A stretch of 64,000 bases of DNA from Citricoccus sp. K5. Its GTDB lineage: Bacteria; Actinomycetota; Actinomycetes; Actinomycetales; Micrococcaceae. The notes beneath the pieces are model-generated. The model saw only the letters and a program-made list of their open reading frames with translations, had not been told where the DNA came from and made no database searches. This document shows positions 40,493 to 49,396 of this stretch, piece by piece; position 1 is the first letter of the stretch, and each line of letters begins with the position of its first letter. A program made the translations under genes and the position numbers. Location: assembly GCF_902506195.1 (NCBI RefSeq), contig NZ_LR732817.1, forward strand, positions 2,140,985 to 2,204,984. The letters are read 5' to 3'.

Positions 40493-41274
40493 TCGGATCC
40501 CGGGAGGCGTGCATCCCCAGTCCGAACGACTCCCGTCCACCCTCGACGGAACCGCCGGCGGACAGGGCTCCTTCGCCCGTTCCGCCGGACACGTGGCGCC
40601 GTGCCATGGCCGAGGCTCCGAACGCGGCATGGCAGCGGGATACCTCCGTGCTGGTGATCGCCGCCCATCCCGACGACGAAGTTATCGGCGCCGGTCGCCT
40701 CCTGGCCGACCATGCGGGCCCCGTGCGGTGCGTCACTCTCACGGCCGGAGAACGGTGTCACGGGGACCACGACGATCTCGGTCGCGTCGCCCGGCACCGA
40801 TTACGGGAGTGGACAGAGGCCCTGGGTGTCCTGGGCGTGACCCCCGTGGAGACCCGGCGCTGGCCCGACGGCGGATTGGCGGGTCATGAGGGCGCGGCCA
40901 CCGAGGTGGTGGCAAGGCTCGCGGCCGAGGCCGACGTCGTTCTCGCCCCGTGGCGGCACGATCCGCACCCCGACCACGAGGCAGCCGGACGCGTCGGTGC
41001 CGCGGCAGCGCGGCGGGCGGGGGTGCCATTGTGGGGTTACCTCGTCTGGACCCCGTACTGGTTCCCTGCGGCAGAGATCACCCGCCGTGATGCGACGCTG
41101 CAGGTGCACCCTACATCGGAGCGGGCCGGTCGTCTCCGCACCGAGGCCATCGCCCGCCACCGTTCCCAGCTCGTGCCCCAGCATCCGGCCGTCCAGCCTG
41201 TGGTGCCGCCCGAGCTGGTCGACCGCCATGAACGCCAAATGCTCGTGCAGGAGCCTGATGACCAGAACGCCTGA
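40489..41274 (+). CDS. PIG-L family (LmbE-like) deacetylase
   Basis: A 261-residue zinc-dependent N-acetyl-sugar deacetylase family member. The metal site motif is VLVIAAHPDDEVIGAG with the second site HDPHPDHEAAGR. The TTG start overlaps the preceding stop as TTGA; an ATG at 40606 would remove about 39 poorly conserved residues and is also possible. It leads a four-gene unit with a methyltransferase, acyl-CoA dehydrogenase-like protein and glycosyltransferase. The substrate may be a glycan or glycolipid made by these neighbours (inference). Confidence 0.88.
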   Translation: MIGSREACIPSPNDSRPPSTEPPADRAPSPVPPDTWRRAMAEAPNAAWQRDTSVLVIAAHPDDEVIGAGRLLADHAGPVRCVTLTAGERCHGDHDDLGRVARHRLREWTEALGVLGVTPVETRRWPDGGLAGHEGAATEVVARLAAEADVVLAPWRHDPHPDHEAAGRVGAAAARRAGVPLWGYLVWTPYWFPAAEITRRDATLQVHPTSERAGRLRTEAIARHRSQLVPQHPAVQPVVPPELVDRHERQMLVQEPDDQNA

Positions 41275-41902
41275 TTTCGATGCGCTTTACCGTTCCGATC
41301 CGGACCCCTTCTCGGTCGGTTCCAGCTGGTACGAACGGCGCAAGATCGCGGTGGTCCTGGCGTGCCTGGCACGTCGGGAGTATGCCCTGGCGTGGGATGC
41401 CGCGGCCGGCACCGGCCACCTCGCCCTGGAACTGTCGGACCGATGTCGCCGCGTCGTGGCCACGGACGCCTCTTCGGTGGCCGTCGCAGCCCTGAGCGAG
41501 GTTGCGCTGGAGGCCGGCTCAGAAGAGACGGTTGACGATTCACCGGAAGGGGCGTGGGCGCCCGGGTTCAGACGGCTCACCGTTCGGCAGTCGGCCCTGC
41601 CCGCCCTGCCAGCAGAGGCCCGGGCGGCGGACCTCATCATCGCCTCCGAGGTCCTCTACTACCTGCCCCATCCGGCCCGCGCCGCCGCGGTAGAGATGCT
41701 CGCCGGCCTCGACGCTGAGATCGTCACCGTGCACTGGCGCCATCACCCCGAGGATGCCTACCTGTCGGGTGAAGACTGCACGCGGGAAGTGGACATGGCC
41801 CTGACTGGTGCGGGGTTCCTCCGGGCGGTGCTGCACGAAGACGAAGACTTCGTCCTCAGCACCCACGTACCCGCGGGCATCCCACGATCGGGGCAGTGTT
41901 GA
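41258..41902 (+). CDS. SAM-dependent methyltransferase (NodS-like)
   Basis: A 214-residue class I methyltransferase. It begins FDALYRSDPDPFSVGSSWYERRK, close to NodS-type proteins. Motif I is ALAWDAAAGTGHLAL, followed by VVATDASSVAV and ADLIIASEVLYYLP. GGAG is 5 bases before the ATG, and it overlaps the PIG-L gene by 17 bases. It is likely to methylate an amino or hydroxyl group on the product of the operon. Confidence 0.88.
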   Translation: MTRTPDFDALYRSDPDPFSVGSSWYERRKIAVVLACLARREYALAWDAAAGTGHLALELSDRCRRVVATDASSVAVAALSEVALEAGSEETVDDSPEGAWAPGFRRLTVRQSALPALPAEARAADLIIASEVLYYLPHPARAAAVEMLAGLDAEIVTVHWRHHPEDAYLSGEDCTREVDMALTGAGFLRAVLHEDEDFVLSTHVPAGIPRSGQC

Positions 41903-43044
41903 CTCGGGCGCCCCAGCAGCGAACAGATCCCCTCGGGGGTGGGCCCGGTGCTGCCGACGCGGGCAGTGCACATCACGGCATAGGTGCCGGCGTGCATTCC
42001 CACGACGCAGGTGGTGGACAAGATGCCGTGCACGGCTTAGACGCACCCGCTCCGCTCCATCTTCCGGCGGAGCTCCGCGGCACCGGGCCGGAGTGTCAGC
42101 GCGCCGCCATGCACCACCTGGCCGGCCAAGCCGAGTGGACCTCACTCAACTGGCCAGGCTTGGTGGAGGCACTGATGGCTTTGGGCCGGACGGACATCCC
42201 CCTGGCCCGCCTCACGGAGGGACACGTGGATGCCCTGCGCATCCTCACCGAGGCGGGTGCCGCCCCGGATACAGACGCGCTCTACGGTGTCTGGGCGTCC
42301 CGCTCCGGCGGAACCGGCCTGGCCGGCAGGCCCGCCCGCGACGGGTGGTCCCTGAAAGGACGGCTGCTCTTCGCCTCGGGGGCCGGCGTGCTGGACCGCG
42401 CCCTGGTGACCGTCTGGCCGGAGGAGGACCGTCATCTGCTGCTGGACGCCGCCGTCTCAGACTGGTCCTTCGACACCAGTGCATGGCGTACCCGCGCCAT
42501 GGAGCACTCCCGCAGCCATCGAATCGAGTTGGACGCCGTGGTCTCGGCTCGGCAGATCGGCGCGGACAACTACTACCTCACTCGAGCATCCTTCTTTCCG
42601 GGCGGTGTCGGTGTAGCCGCTGTCTGGACCGGTGGGGCGGCTCGCGTGCTCGATCTGCTTGCCGACAGCTGGGAGGCTCCCGTGGCTGTCTCTGACCCGA
42701 AGAAAGTGCGCCTGGGCCGGGCACGCACCGATCTGGCCTCGGCAGTGGCCTTGGTTCGCCAGACCGCGGTCACCCTGCGGGCATCGGAGGTCGGCGGCGC
42801 GCCCGGTCCGGCAGGCGAAGGCCTGCCGGCGGGACATCTGGACTCCTTGCGTACTCTCGCGACACTGTGCCGGGCCGGCGTCGGCGCAGCGGTCCGCCGA
42901 ATCCTGGAGGATGTGCGCGCTCTGGCCGGCCCAGCTGGCCTGGCCTTCCATGAGAACCTGAGCCGGGCCGTGGACGATGTGGCCCTCTACGTCGGTCAAC
43001 AGAGCCAGGACGGCGACGCCGTGTACTTGGGAGGGCGTGGATGA
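41896..43044 (+). CDS. Acyl-CoA dehydrogenase-like protein
   Basis: A 382-residue protein with the acyl-CoA dehydrogenase fold pattern: an N-terminal helical part (MHHLAGQAEWTSLNWPGLVEALMALGR), a beta middle (TGLAGRPARDGWSLKGRLLFASGAG) and a C-terminal helical domain. The usual catalytic Glu region is not obvious, and the protein is diverged from fatty-acid beta-oxidation enzymes. The GTG start overlaps the methyltransferase stop. Its presence with PIG-L, methyltransferase and glycosyltransferase genes suggests lipid or glycan modification of unknown kind. Confidence 0.75.
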   Translation: MLTRAPQQRTDPLGGGPGAADAGSAHHGIGAGVHSHDAGGGQDAVHGLDAPAPLHLPAELRGTGPECQRAAMHHLAGQAEWTSLNWPGLVEALMALGRTDIPLARLTEGHVDALRILTEAGAAPDTDALYGVWASRSGGTGLAGRPARDGWSLKGRLLFASGAGVLDRALVTVWPEEDRHLLLDAAVSDWSFDTSAWRTRAMEHSRSHRIELDAVVSARQIGADNYYLTRASFFPGGVGVAAVWTGGAARVLDLLADSWEAPVAVSDPKKVRLGRARTDLASAVALVRQTAVTLRASEVGGAPGPAGEGLPAGHLDSLRTLATLCRAGVGAAVRRILEDVRALAGPAGLAFHENLSRAVDDVALYVGQQSQDGDAVYLGGRG

Positions 43045-43850
43045 CCGAACCCGCGGCGGCAGGGCCGGCGCTGACCGGCCCTCCGGTGGAGGCAACGCCC
43101 TCGACGCCCGGCCTGCCGGTGAACATCATCGTCGCCATTCCGGCCCACGACGAGGAACTCCTGTTGCCCGGCTGCCTGGACCACGTGGCGGCCGCAGTCA
43201 CGCGGGCCCGTGCCATCGGTGCGGTGGACCGGGTCATCGTCGCCGTGGCCGCCCATCGTTGCCGCGATCGAACGGCACAAGTGGCCCGGGCGCGCCTGAC
43301 CGACGCTGAGCCGACCGTGGAATGGATCGTCGTGGAAGACCGGACCTCCACCACGGTCGCCGAGGTCCGCCGGACTGCCGTGGATGCGGCGGTGCCGCTA
43401 TTGGGCCAGTCCAGCAGCGTATGGCTGTTCAGCACGGACGCCGACTCGCTGGTTCCCGTCGACTGGATCTCCTCCAGCCTGGCGGTGGCCACTCTGGACG
43501 GGGCAGATGCCGTCGCTGGCCTCGTCGAGCTTCTGGACTGGAACCCGCCAGCGAGGGCCCGACTCGCGTATGAGCTGCTCGTGACACGCGGCATCCACAG
43601 CGCCGGCCATGACCACGCCTATGGGGCCAACCTGGCGGTCCGTCTCGATGCGTACCGGACTGTCGGCGGATTCACCCCACGGCTCCACGGCGAGGACCAC
43701 GATCTCCTCCGGCGGCTCAGGGCGGCACGCTTCCGTGTGGCCACGCCACTGTTTCCTCGTGTCAGCACCTCAGGCCGGGAAGATTCCCGTTGTGCCGATG
43801 GACTGGGCTCCCTCCTGCGCCGATTGGCCGGGACATCCGACGCCGAATAG
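43041..43850 (+). CDS. Family 2 glycosyltransferase
   Basis: A 269-residue GT-A fold transferase. The N-terminal nucleotide-binding part is NIIVAIPAHDEELLLPGCLDHV, the metal-binding D-x-D lies in VWLFSTDADSLVP, and the acceptor part has HAYGANLAVRLDAYRTVGGF and GEDHDLLRRLRAA. No membrane segments. It overlaps the dehydrogenase-like gene as ATGA and ends the coupled operon. A 216-base gap before thpR shows nothing else. Confidence 0.88.
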   Translation: MTEPAAAGPALTGPPVEATPSTPGLPVNIIVAIPAHDEELLLPGCLDHVAAAVTRARAIGAVDRVIVAVAAHRCRDRTAQVARARLTDAEPTVEWIVVEDRTSTTVAEVRRTAVDAAVPLLGQSSSVWLFSTDADSLVPVDWISSSLAVATLDGADAVAGLVELLDWNPPARARLAYELLVTRGIHSAGHDHAYGANLAVRLDAYRTVGGFTPRLHGEDHDLLRRLRAARFRVATPLFPRVSTSGREDSRCADGLGSLLRRLAGTSDAE

Positions 43851-44066
43851 CCGCCCGAGACCCAGACGTTACGAGAGCGCTCGCTGTCGAGCATCGTCGG
43901 GCCGATTCATAGGGTGAGTGCACATGCCCTGATTTCTGAGATTGGCCCCGATCGCACCGACGTCGATCGTCTTCGTGACGTCTCTGGTGCGTGACCGGCC
44001 CGGACCAGCCGGCTCCGGCGAGGTCAGTGTCTTGTCTTCCGACCCCGGATGGCCTAGGAATCGTCC

Positions 44067-44615
44067 ATGGGAACCCGCATGTTCGTGGCCGTCTACCCGC
44101 CCGAGGACGTCCGCGAGGAACTGGCCGAGTTCCTCTCCGTCCGCCCGGGCCTGGCCTGGACCGGCCCGGAGCAGATGCACCTGACCCTCGCGTTCTTCGG
44201 CTCCGTCCCGGACCGTTCCCTCGAGCCGCTCGAGGAGGCACTGGAGAGCTCCGTCCGGAGCGTCGAGTCCTTCCCCTGCGGTCTGCACGGGGCCGGTGCG
44301 TTCCCCCATCCGGACAGCGCCGCAGTGGTGTGGCTGGGCGTCGAGGACGGCGCCGAGGACCTGACCCGGCTGGCACGGAAGGCGCGCGGGGCGGGCAACC
44401 GGGCCGGCGTCGTGCCCGATGGCAAGGCCTTCCATCCGCACCTGACGCTGGCGCGCCCTGGCCGCACGAATGCCACCCGGTGGATCCGCGTGCTGGAGAC
44501 GTTCACGTCGCGGATCTGGGCGGTGGATGAGGTGCATCTGGTCGAGTCGACGCTCCAGGGGTATGGCCACCGGCCACGGCATCGGACCGTGAAAACGGTA
44601 CCTTTGACCCCCTGA
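44067..44615 (+). CDS. thpR: RNA 2',3'-cyclic phosphodiesterase (2H family)
   Basis: A 182-residue 2H phosphoesterase with both H-x-T/S motifs, MHLTLAFFG (about residues 38-46) and FHPHLTLARPG (about 122-132), at the expected spacing. These enzymes open 2',3'-cyclic phosphates on RNA ends and were first described as 2'-5' RNA ligases. Length is normal. It is monocistronic by spacing. Confidence 0.9.
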   Translation: MGTRMFVAVYPPEDVREELAEFLSVRPGLAWTGPEQMHLTLAFFGSVPDRSLEPLEEALESSVRSVESFPCGLHGAGAFPHPDSAAVVWLGVEDGAEDLTRLARKARGAGNRAGVVPDGKAFHPHLTLARPGRTNATRWIRVLETFTSRIWAVDEVHLVESTLQGYGHRPRHRTVKTVPLTP

Positions 44616-44715
44616 CGGGAGGGGCGGGCCTCGGTACCGTGGAATATGCCACGCCGTGCGCGGTCGGCGTCTCTCACGGTCTTCCGGCGGCCACGGCACG
44701 AGGAGAGGACACATC

Positions 44716-45483
44716 ATGACCGCGCGTACTTCCCCGAGGAACACCCCACTCCGCATAACGACGGCCCTGCTGGGCGTGGGCGGCATCCTCGTCCTGGGTG
44801 CCTGCGCACCCGAGTCCGCATCCGAGACGACCCCGGAGGGCGGCGCGTCTGCCCCCGACGGCGGCGTCCAGTCCCTGAGCCCCGGCGCCACCGAGGGCGC
44901 GGAGACCACGGACACCGTGGCTTCCGACGCGACGGACACAGCGGATTCGGACGCGGCGGGTTCAGGCACAGGAGAATCCGGTGCCCCCGCTGACTACACC
45001 GCGAGCATGCAGGACATCGAGAGTGAGGTCGGCAGCGCACAGATCCGGGAGATGGACGGGGCGATGGAGTTCACCGTGGAGGTCTCCGGCATGGAGCCCG
45101 GCTTCTACGGCCTGCACGTCCACGAGATCGGCGAATGCAACCCGGACAGCGCCGCACCGGACGACCCCTCCGAACTGGGAGCCTTCCTCTCAGCCGGCAG
45201 CCACATCGGCGCTGACGAGTCCGACCATCCAGACCATGCCGGGGACCTGCCTCCCATCCTGGTGCAGGAGTCCGGGGAGGGGCACCTGACCTTCCAGACC
45301 GACCGGCTGACCGCCGAGCACCTGCAGGATGAGGACGGCGCCGCGATGATGCTGCATTCCGAACCGGACAACTTCGCCAACATCCCCGAGCGCTATGCCC
45401 CCGACGGCCCGGACGAGGACACCACCGGTACCGGCGACGCGGGCTTCCGGTGGGCCTGCGGCGTAGTCGAGGCGGCCGGCTGA
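44716..45483 (+). CDS. sodC: CuZn superoxide dismutase-like lipoprotein
   Basis: A 255-residue lipoprotein. The signal ends in the lipobox LVLGAC (about residue 28), followed by a Thr/Ala/Asp-rich spacer of about 65 residues and a SodC domain: FYGLHVHEIGECNP, GSHIGADESDHPDHAGDLPPI and AAMMLHSE. Several copper and zinc His positions are visible (HVH, H-x7-H, H), though the electrostatic loop is short, so activity should be tested. It would act outside the membrane on superoxide. GAGGAG precedes the ATG. Confidence 0.82.
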   Translation: MTARTSPRNTPLRITTALLGVGGILVLGACAPESASETTPEGGASAPDGGVQSLSPGATEGAETTDTVASDATDTADSDAAGSGTGESGAPADYTASMQDIESEVGSAQIREMDGAMEFTVEVSGMEPGFYGLHVHEIGECNPDSAAPDDPSELGAFLSAGSHIGADESDHPDHAGDLPPILVQESGEGHLTFQTDRLTAEHLQDEDGAAMMLHSEPDNFANIPERYAPDGPDEDTTGTGDAGFRWACGVVEAAG

Positions 45484-45492
45484 GGACCCCTT

Positions 45493-45557
45493 GAGTTATG
45501 AGCACGCCCGACGACGAGAATCGCCGATTCAGACGACGGTGACCGTGCTCGTAACTC
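45493..45557. repeat. 65-bp palindromic element, copy 1 (3' side of DUF559 gene)
   Basis: Outer arms GAGTTATGAGCACG and CGTGCTCGTAACTC are complementary except for one G-T pair. The inner block GAGAATCGCCGAT is identical in copy 2 at the same offset. The right half overlaps the last codons of the DUF559 gene. It is a direct repeat of copy 2. Confidence 0.85.
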
Positions 45558-46467
45558 GTGACTGGCGATGGATGGCCCGGCGTAGGCGTTCCACGAACTG
45601 CCTCGCGCCGTCGCTGCGGTAGACGTCATCAGCCGCTTTGACAGATTCCCAGCCATGGTCTGTAAAGTCGCTGTCCCGCTTGATGTCGCTGTTCAATTGC
45701 GTGGCCTCCCCGTGACCTCGTCCGTCGTACTGGATCGCGATCCGCCACTGGGGATAGTGCAGATCCGGCCGTCTCTTCAGGGTCGGTGAAAGCCAGACCT
45801 CCTGGTTCACCACGGGTTCGGGCAGTCCGGCATCAACGATGATCAGCCGAAGCAGGGTCTCGGCAGGCGAGTCCACGCCTTCACGGATCAGTTCCCTTGC
45901 TTGCCGGGCGGCATTGATGCCCTTGGTGCGACGACGGCGCCCCAGCACAGCATCGACCTCGGCCAAGGTGCACAGCGGGTTCTCCCCCAAGACCCCGTCC
46001 GGCCGGACGGGGCCTTTACTTCTCTGTAGCAGCGCGTCTCCGGCAGCGACCAGCCACACCGGATCTTTGATCTGCGTGGAGAGGTCCAACCAGGTCCGTG
46101 CCGGTGTTGTCAGCCGCAGTCCGTCAAGCTCCACCACGTCCTCGTCGTCCAATCCGGCCTTATGCCCCTGGATTCCAGGTCGACGCCTGGCCCCGGATTC
46201 ACCTTTGCTGCCCGTGACGTGAATCGGCCAATCCTCCTCCAGATGGTGCGGCAGCCACAGGCCCCACAGTCGCGCAGCTGTCGAGTGGCTCAGATACTGT
46301 TCCCCGGGCAATGACGACACCGCTTCGACCACTTCGCGCCACGGAAGGTCTCCGAGGTCCCAGAGCCTGATACCCGGCGTAGGCACCACCAACCACCGGT
46401 GCCGCAGTTGGTACTCGGTCATCCCAGATGCACGAGCCTCCTCAGCGGTGAACACCGTCTTGGCCAC
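45529..46467 (-). CDS. AbiEi-like/DUF559 (Vsr-fold) nuclease-like protein
   Basis: A 312-residue protein. The N-terminus resembles the AbiEi-type winged helix (VFTAEEARASGMTEYQLRHRWLV). The C-terminal DUF559 domain (about residues 215-305) shows the Vsr-like endonuclease pattern: SPAETLLRLIIVDAGLPEP, PDLHYPQWRIAIQYDGRGH, and RDSDFTDHGWESVKAAD. The usual E-Y-D-G is Q-Y-D-G here, so catalysis may be altered. The gene is bounded by two 65-bp palindromic direct repeats, and its last nine or so codons lie inside one of them. Cell role unknown; a mobile or selfish unit is possible (inference). Confidence 0.8.
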   Translation of the reverse strand: MAKTVFTAEEARASGMTEYQLRHRWLVVPTPGIRLWDLGDLPWREVVEAVSSLPGEQYLSHSTAARLWGLWLPHHLEEDWPIHVTGSKGESGARRRPGIQGHKAGLDDEDVVELDGLRLTTPARTWLDLSTQIKDPVWLVAAGDALLQRSKGPVRPDGVLGENPLCTLAEVDAVLGRRRRTKGINAARQARELIREGVDSPAETLLRLIIVDAGLPEPVVNQEVWLSPTLKRRPDLHYPQWRIAIQYDGRGHGEATQLNSDIKRDSDFTDHGWESVKAADDVYRSDGARQFVERLRRAIHRQSRVTSTVTVV

Positions 46468-46480
46468 GGCGCCTCGAGCC

Positions 46481-46545
46481 GAGTTATGAGCACGACGGAC
46501 GTCGAGAATCGCCGATAAACCCTTCGTCGATCGTGCTCATAACCC
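46481..46545. repeat. 65-bp palindromic element, copy 2 (5' side of DUF559 gene)
   Basis: The outer arms GAGTTATGAGCACG and CGTGCTCATAACCC are complementary with one mismatch. It shares the 14-base left arm and the 13-base inner block with copy 1 at identical positions and has the same length and orientation. It lies 13 bases upstream of the DUF559 start codon. Confidence 0.85.
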
Positions 46546-46583
46546 CAGGGGGCAGTGGGCATCGGGACCGTTACCCGTAGGGG

Positions 46584-47468
46584 TCAAAGTTGCGCGATGA
46601 CCTCATCCAGCATCTGCTCCGTCAACCGCCCGGTGAAGGTGTTCTGCTGGGAGACGTGGTAGCAGCCGACCACGCGCACCTCTCTCGGACGGCCGGCACC
46701 GGGGCCGCCGCTGACGCCGCTCCCCGGCACCGTGAACACCGTCTGCGCTCCGTGGCCGAACTTGGCCCGGGGCCGCGGCACGCTCCAGCCCACGCGCAGC
46801 GCCGCGGCGTGCAGCGACTGCCAGCCGATCCCGCCCAGTACCAGGATCGACTCGACCGAGTCCGCGAGCTGCAGTTCGCGATCCAGCCACGGCCCGCAGG
46901 CGGCTCGCTCGGCCGGCGTCGGCTTGTTGTCCGGCGGGGCGCAGTGCACCGGGGCCACCATGCGGACGCCGCTGAGCCGTTGCCCGTCCCCGGCTGACAC
47001 GGACGTCTGCCGGGCGGCATAGCCGGCCCGGTACAGGGCGGCGTGGATCCAGTCCCCTGAGCGGTCGCCGGTGAACATCCGGCCGGTGCGGTTCCCGCCG
47101 TGGGCGGCCGGGGCGAGCCCCACCACGAGGACGCGCGGTTGCTCATCCCCCAGGGACGGAACGGGCCGGCCCCAATAGGGCTCACCGAGGAACGCCTTCC
47201 GCTTGCCCACCGCCACCGACTCCCGCCAGTCCACCAGCCGCGGGCAGGCGCGGCACACGGAGACCCGGGCGTCGACGTCGGCCAGGGACTGAGCCGTGCT
47301 CGCCAACCTCCGGACCTGTGCGGCCGAGGTGGCGGCCGGCGTCGTGGGTCCGGCGGGGTCCTCCGGCCAGCCGGTGCCGGGCGGGACGGGCGAGGAGAAC
47401 GGCTGTCCGGTCAGAGGGTGCGGCAGCGGGTGGGGCAGCGGTGGGGGCCGGGCGTCGCCCAGGGGCAA
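46584..47468 (-). CDS. udgB: Type-5 uracil-DNA glycosylase UdgB
   Basis: A 294-residue DNA repair enzyme. Four Cys expected to hold an iron-sulfur cluster are seen ([14 protein letters not shown] or AACGPW). The family-5 motifs are [21 protein letters not shown] with a neutral Ala where other families have an acidic residue, and the C-terminal [14 protein letters not shown]. It removes uracil and related lesions from DNA in GC-rich actinobacteria. A Pro-rich N-terminal extension of about 45 residues may mean that the true start is downstream. Confidence 0.9.
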   Translation of the reverse strand: MPLGDARPPPLPHPLPHPLTGQPFSSPVPPGTGWPEDPAGPTTPAATSAAQVRRLASTAQSLADVDARVSVCRACPRLVDWRESVAVGKRKAFLGEPYWGRPVPSLGDEQPRVLVVGLAPAAHGGNRTGRMFTGDRSGDWIHAALYRAGYAARQTSVSAGDGQRLSGVRMVAPVHCAPPDNKPTPAERAACGPWLDRELQLADSVESILVLGGIGWQSLHAAALRVGWSVPRPRAKFGHGAQTVFTVPGSGVSGGPGAGRPREVRVVGCYHVSQQNTFTGRLTEQMLDEVIAQL

Positions 47469-47506
47469 TTTTCCATCGGGAGGGGTGCCTCCGCCCGGGA
47501 CCCCGG

Positions 47507-47812
47507 TCAGGACTGCTGGTCCCGGAGACGGTCGATGTGCTCGGAGGCCTCAGCCTTGGTCAGGTTCGCGGGCAGTTCCTCACCGGCCTGCTTGGCGAGG
47601 GTGTCCAGGTAGGAGCGCTGCGCCTCCGTCATCGGATCGTCACCGCTGACCCAGTCGGCCGGGTCCTTCTCCAGGGCAGGGTCCTCGGCATCACCGGTCG
47701 CGCCGATGGTCCCGACTTCGGCCGGGCCGGCGGCCGACTCTGCGGAGGTCCCCTGTCCGAGGACCTCTGCCTCTTCCTCCGGGTCCGGGAACTGTGCGGG
47801 TGTGGTCGTCAT
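47507..47812 (-). CDS. DUF3072 family small protein
   Basis: A 101-residue acidic protein. The C-terminal half ([39 protein letters not shown]) matches the DUF3072 pattern, a short helical domain of unknown function. The N-terminal half is Glu/Pro/Gly-rich and probably disordered. GAAGGAG precedes the ATG at 47812, which fixes the start against a longer reading upstream. Confidence 0.8.
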   Translation of the reverse strand: MTTTPAQFPDPEEEAEVLGQGTSAESAAGPAEVGTIGATGDAEDPALEKDPADWVSGDDPMTEAQRSYLDTLAKQAGEELPANLTKAEASEHIDRLRDQQS

Positions 47813-48039
47813 CAGTGACTCCTTCGTGCGGTGGACTGCGGCTGTGATGCACATGCTAACGCCCCCCACGGACACCATGGCCAGCACCAAGACCCCCTCC
47901 AGGCATACCCTTCGGTAGGTCGGCACGGCCATAGGTGCCGGGCGGATCTACAGTGGGCAGTGCGCGGTAGGTGGAATCCGCTGCGCCGCGCACCAGCACG
48001 ACAGGTCGGTCACAGGCCCCGAGAACCAGGAGTACCTGC

Positions 48040-49386
48040 ATGAGTACAGAGATCCAGCCCGACACCGGCCCCCCGGGGACTGACGGCGCAGAGGCGAAGG
48101 GTCCCTGGTCTGACGGCCTGGGCCGCGTGGGCGCCCGTGCCGGGCAGACGCTGCTGATCGCCGCCGTCGCGGTCGGGGTCATCGTGATGCTGCTGCGCGT
48201 GAGTTTGGTGGTGCTCGCCGTGCTGGTGGCCCTGATCCTGGCCTCGGCGGTCTCGCCCCTGGTGCGCTGGCTGGTCCGCAAGGGCTGGTCACACCTGCTG
48301 GCCACCCTGATGTCCTTCCTCCTCATCCTGCTGTTGCTCGGTGGAGTGGTCACCGGCGTGGTGTTCGCCATCCGCAACGAGTGGGACTCGCTGGTCTCCT
48401 CGGCCATGGCGGGCTGGCAGCAACTCCAGGACTTCGTGACCTCTGGCCCCCTGCCCATCGACCCCTCGCTGATTGACGACGCCATGCAGCAGGTCAGCGA
48501 CTTTCTCGCCAGCGGTGACTACGCCAGCGGGCTGGCCAGCGGCACCCTCACGGGTATCTCCGCCGCCACCAGTTTCCTCACCGGCCTGGTGCTGATGATC
48601 GTGGTGCTGTTCTTCTTCCTCAAGGACGGCTCGAAGATCATCAACTTCACGCTGCGCTGGTTCCGGGGCGAAGCCCGTGCCAAGTTGGCCGAATCCGTGG
48701 ACCGGGCCTCCGGAGTGCTCGGTGGGTACGTGCGCGGCACCGCCACCGTGGCCGCCGTGGACGCGATCCTGATCGGCGTCGGCCTCGCGGTCATCGGCGT
48801 CCCGCTGGCACTGCCCCTGGCCGTGATCGTCTTTGTGGGCGCGTTCATCCCGATCGTGGGCGCCACCGTGGCCGGCATCCTCGCCGCACTCGTGGCCCTG
48901 GTGACCACCGGTCCGGTCGAGGCACTGATCGTGGTCGCCATCGTGGTGGTGGTCAACCAGCTCGAGGGCAACCTGCTCCAGCCCGTGGTGATGGGCCGGA
49001 CCCTGAGCCTGCACGCCCTGATCGTGCTGCTCGCCCTGACCATCGGCACCCTGGTGGGCGGCATCTTCGGTGCCATCCTGGCCGTGCCCTACACCGCCGT
49101 CGCCTGGGCCGTCATCCAGGTGTGGACCACCCGTTACCAGGCCGGCGACGACCCCGTCCTGGGCAAGGATCCCCTGTCCCCCAAGGATCGTCCCGCCCTC
49201 AAGGCCTCCGCCGATCAGCGTTCCAAGTACCGGCGTCTGCGCCGCGAGAAGGTCAGCGGCAATGCCCTCGGCGTGGCCGCGGAGAAGTCGGCACCGGAGT
49301 CGGCTCCGGCGCAGGACACTTCCGGTCCCTCGGGCGCCTCAGGGTCTACGGAAACCACCGGCTCGTCCGGTTCCAAGGAGTCCTGA
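48040..49386 (+). CDS. AI-2E family transporter
   Basis: A 448-residue membrane protein of the AI-2E/PerM family. Pairs of helices occur at the N-terminus (TLLIAAVAVGVIVMLL, VVLAVLVALILASAVSPLV, LLATLMSFLLILLLLGG) and in the core, with DGSKIINFTLRWFRGEAR, VGAFIPIVGATVAGILAALVAL and NQLEGNLLQPVVMGRTLSLH. The family includes quorum-signal exporters and ion exchangers; the substrate here is unknown. A Ser/Gly-rich tail follows. AGGAG is 7 bases before the ATG. It converges on tsaB with a 10-base gap. Confidence 0.9.
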   Translation: MSTEIQPDTGPPGTDGAEAKGPWSDGLGRVGARAGQTLLIAAVAVGVIVMLLRVSLVVLAVLVALILASAVSPLVRWLVRKGWSHLLATLMSFLLILLLLGGVVTGVVFAIRNEWDSLVSSAMAGWQQLQDFVTSGPLPIDPSLIDDAMQQVSDFLASGDYASGLASGTLTGISAATSFLTGLVLMIVVLFFFLKDGSKIINFTLRWFRGEARAKLAESVDRASGVLGGYVRGTATVAAVDAILIGVGLAVIGVPLALPLAVIVFVGAFIPIVGATVAGILAALVALVTTGPVEALIVVAIVVVVNQLEGNLLQPVVMGRTLSLHALIVLLALTIGTLVGGIFGAILAVPYTAVAWAVIQVWTTRYQAGDDPVLGKDPLSPKDRPALKASADQRSKYRRLRREKVSGNALGVAAEKSAPESAPAQDTSGPSGASGSTETTGSSGSKES

Positions 49387-49396
49387 CCCGTTCGGC

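Noticed and set aside
46501-46520. GCCGATAA inside repeat copy 2, as a possible sigma-28 -10
   Set aside because: No TGAAA lies 16-17 bases upstream and no flagellar gene follows; it is part of the palindromic element.
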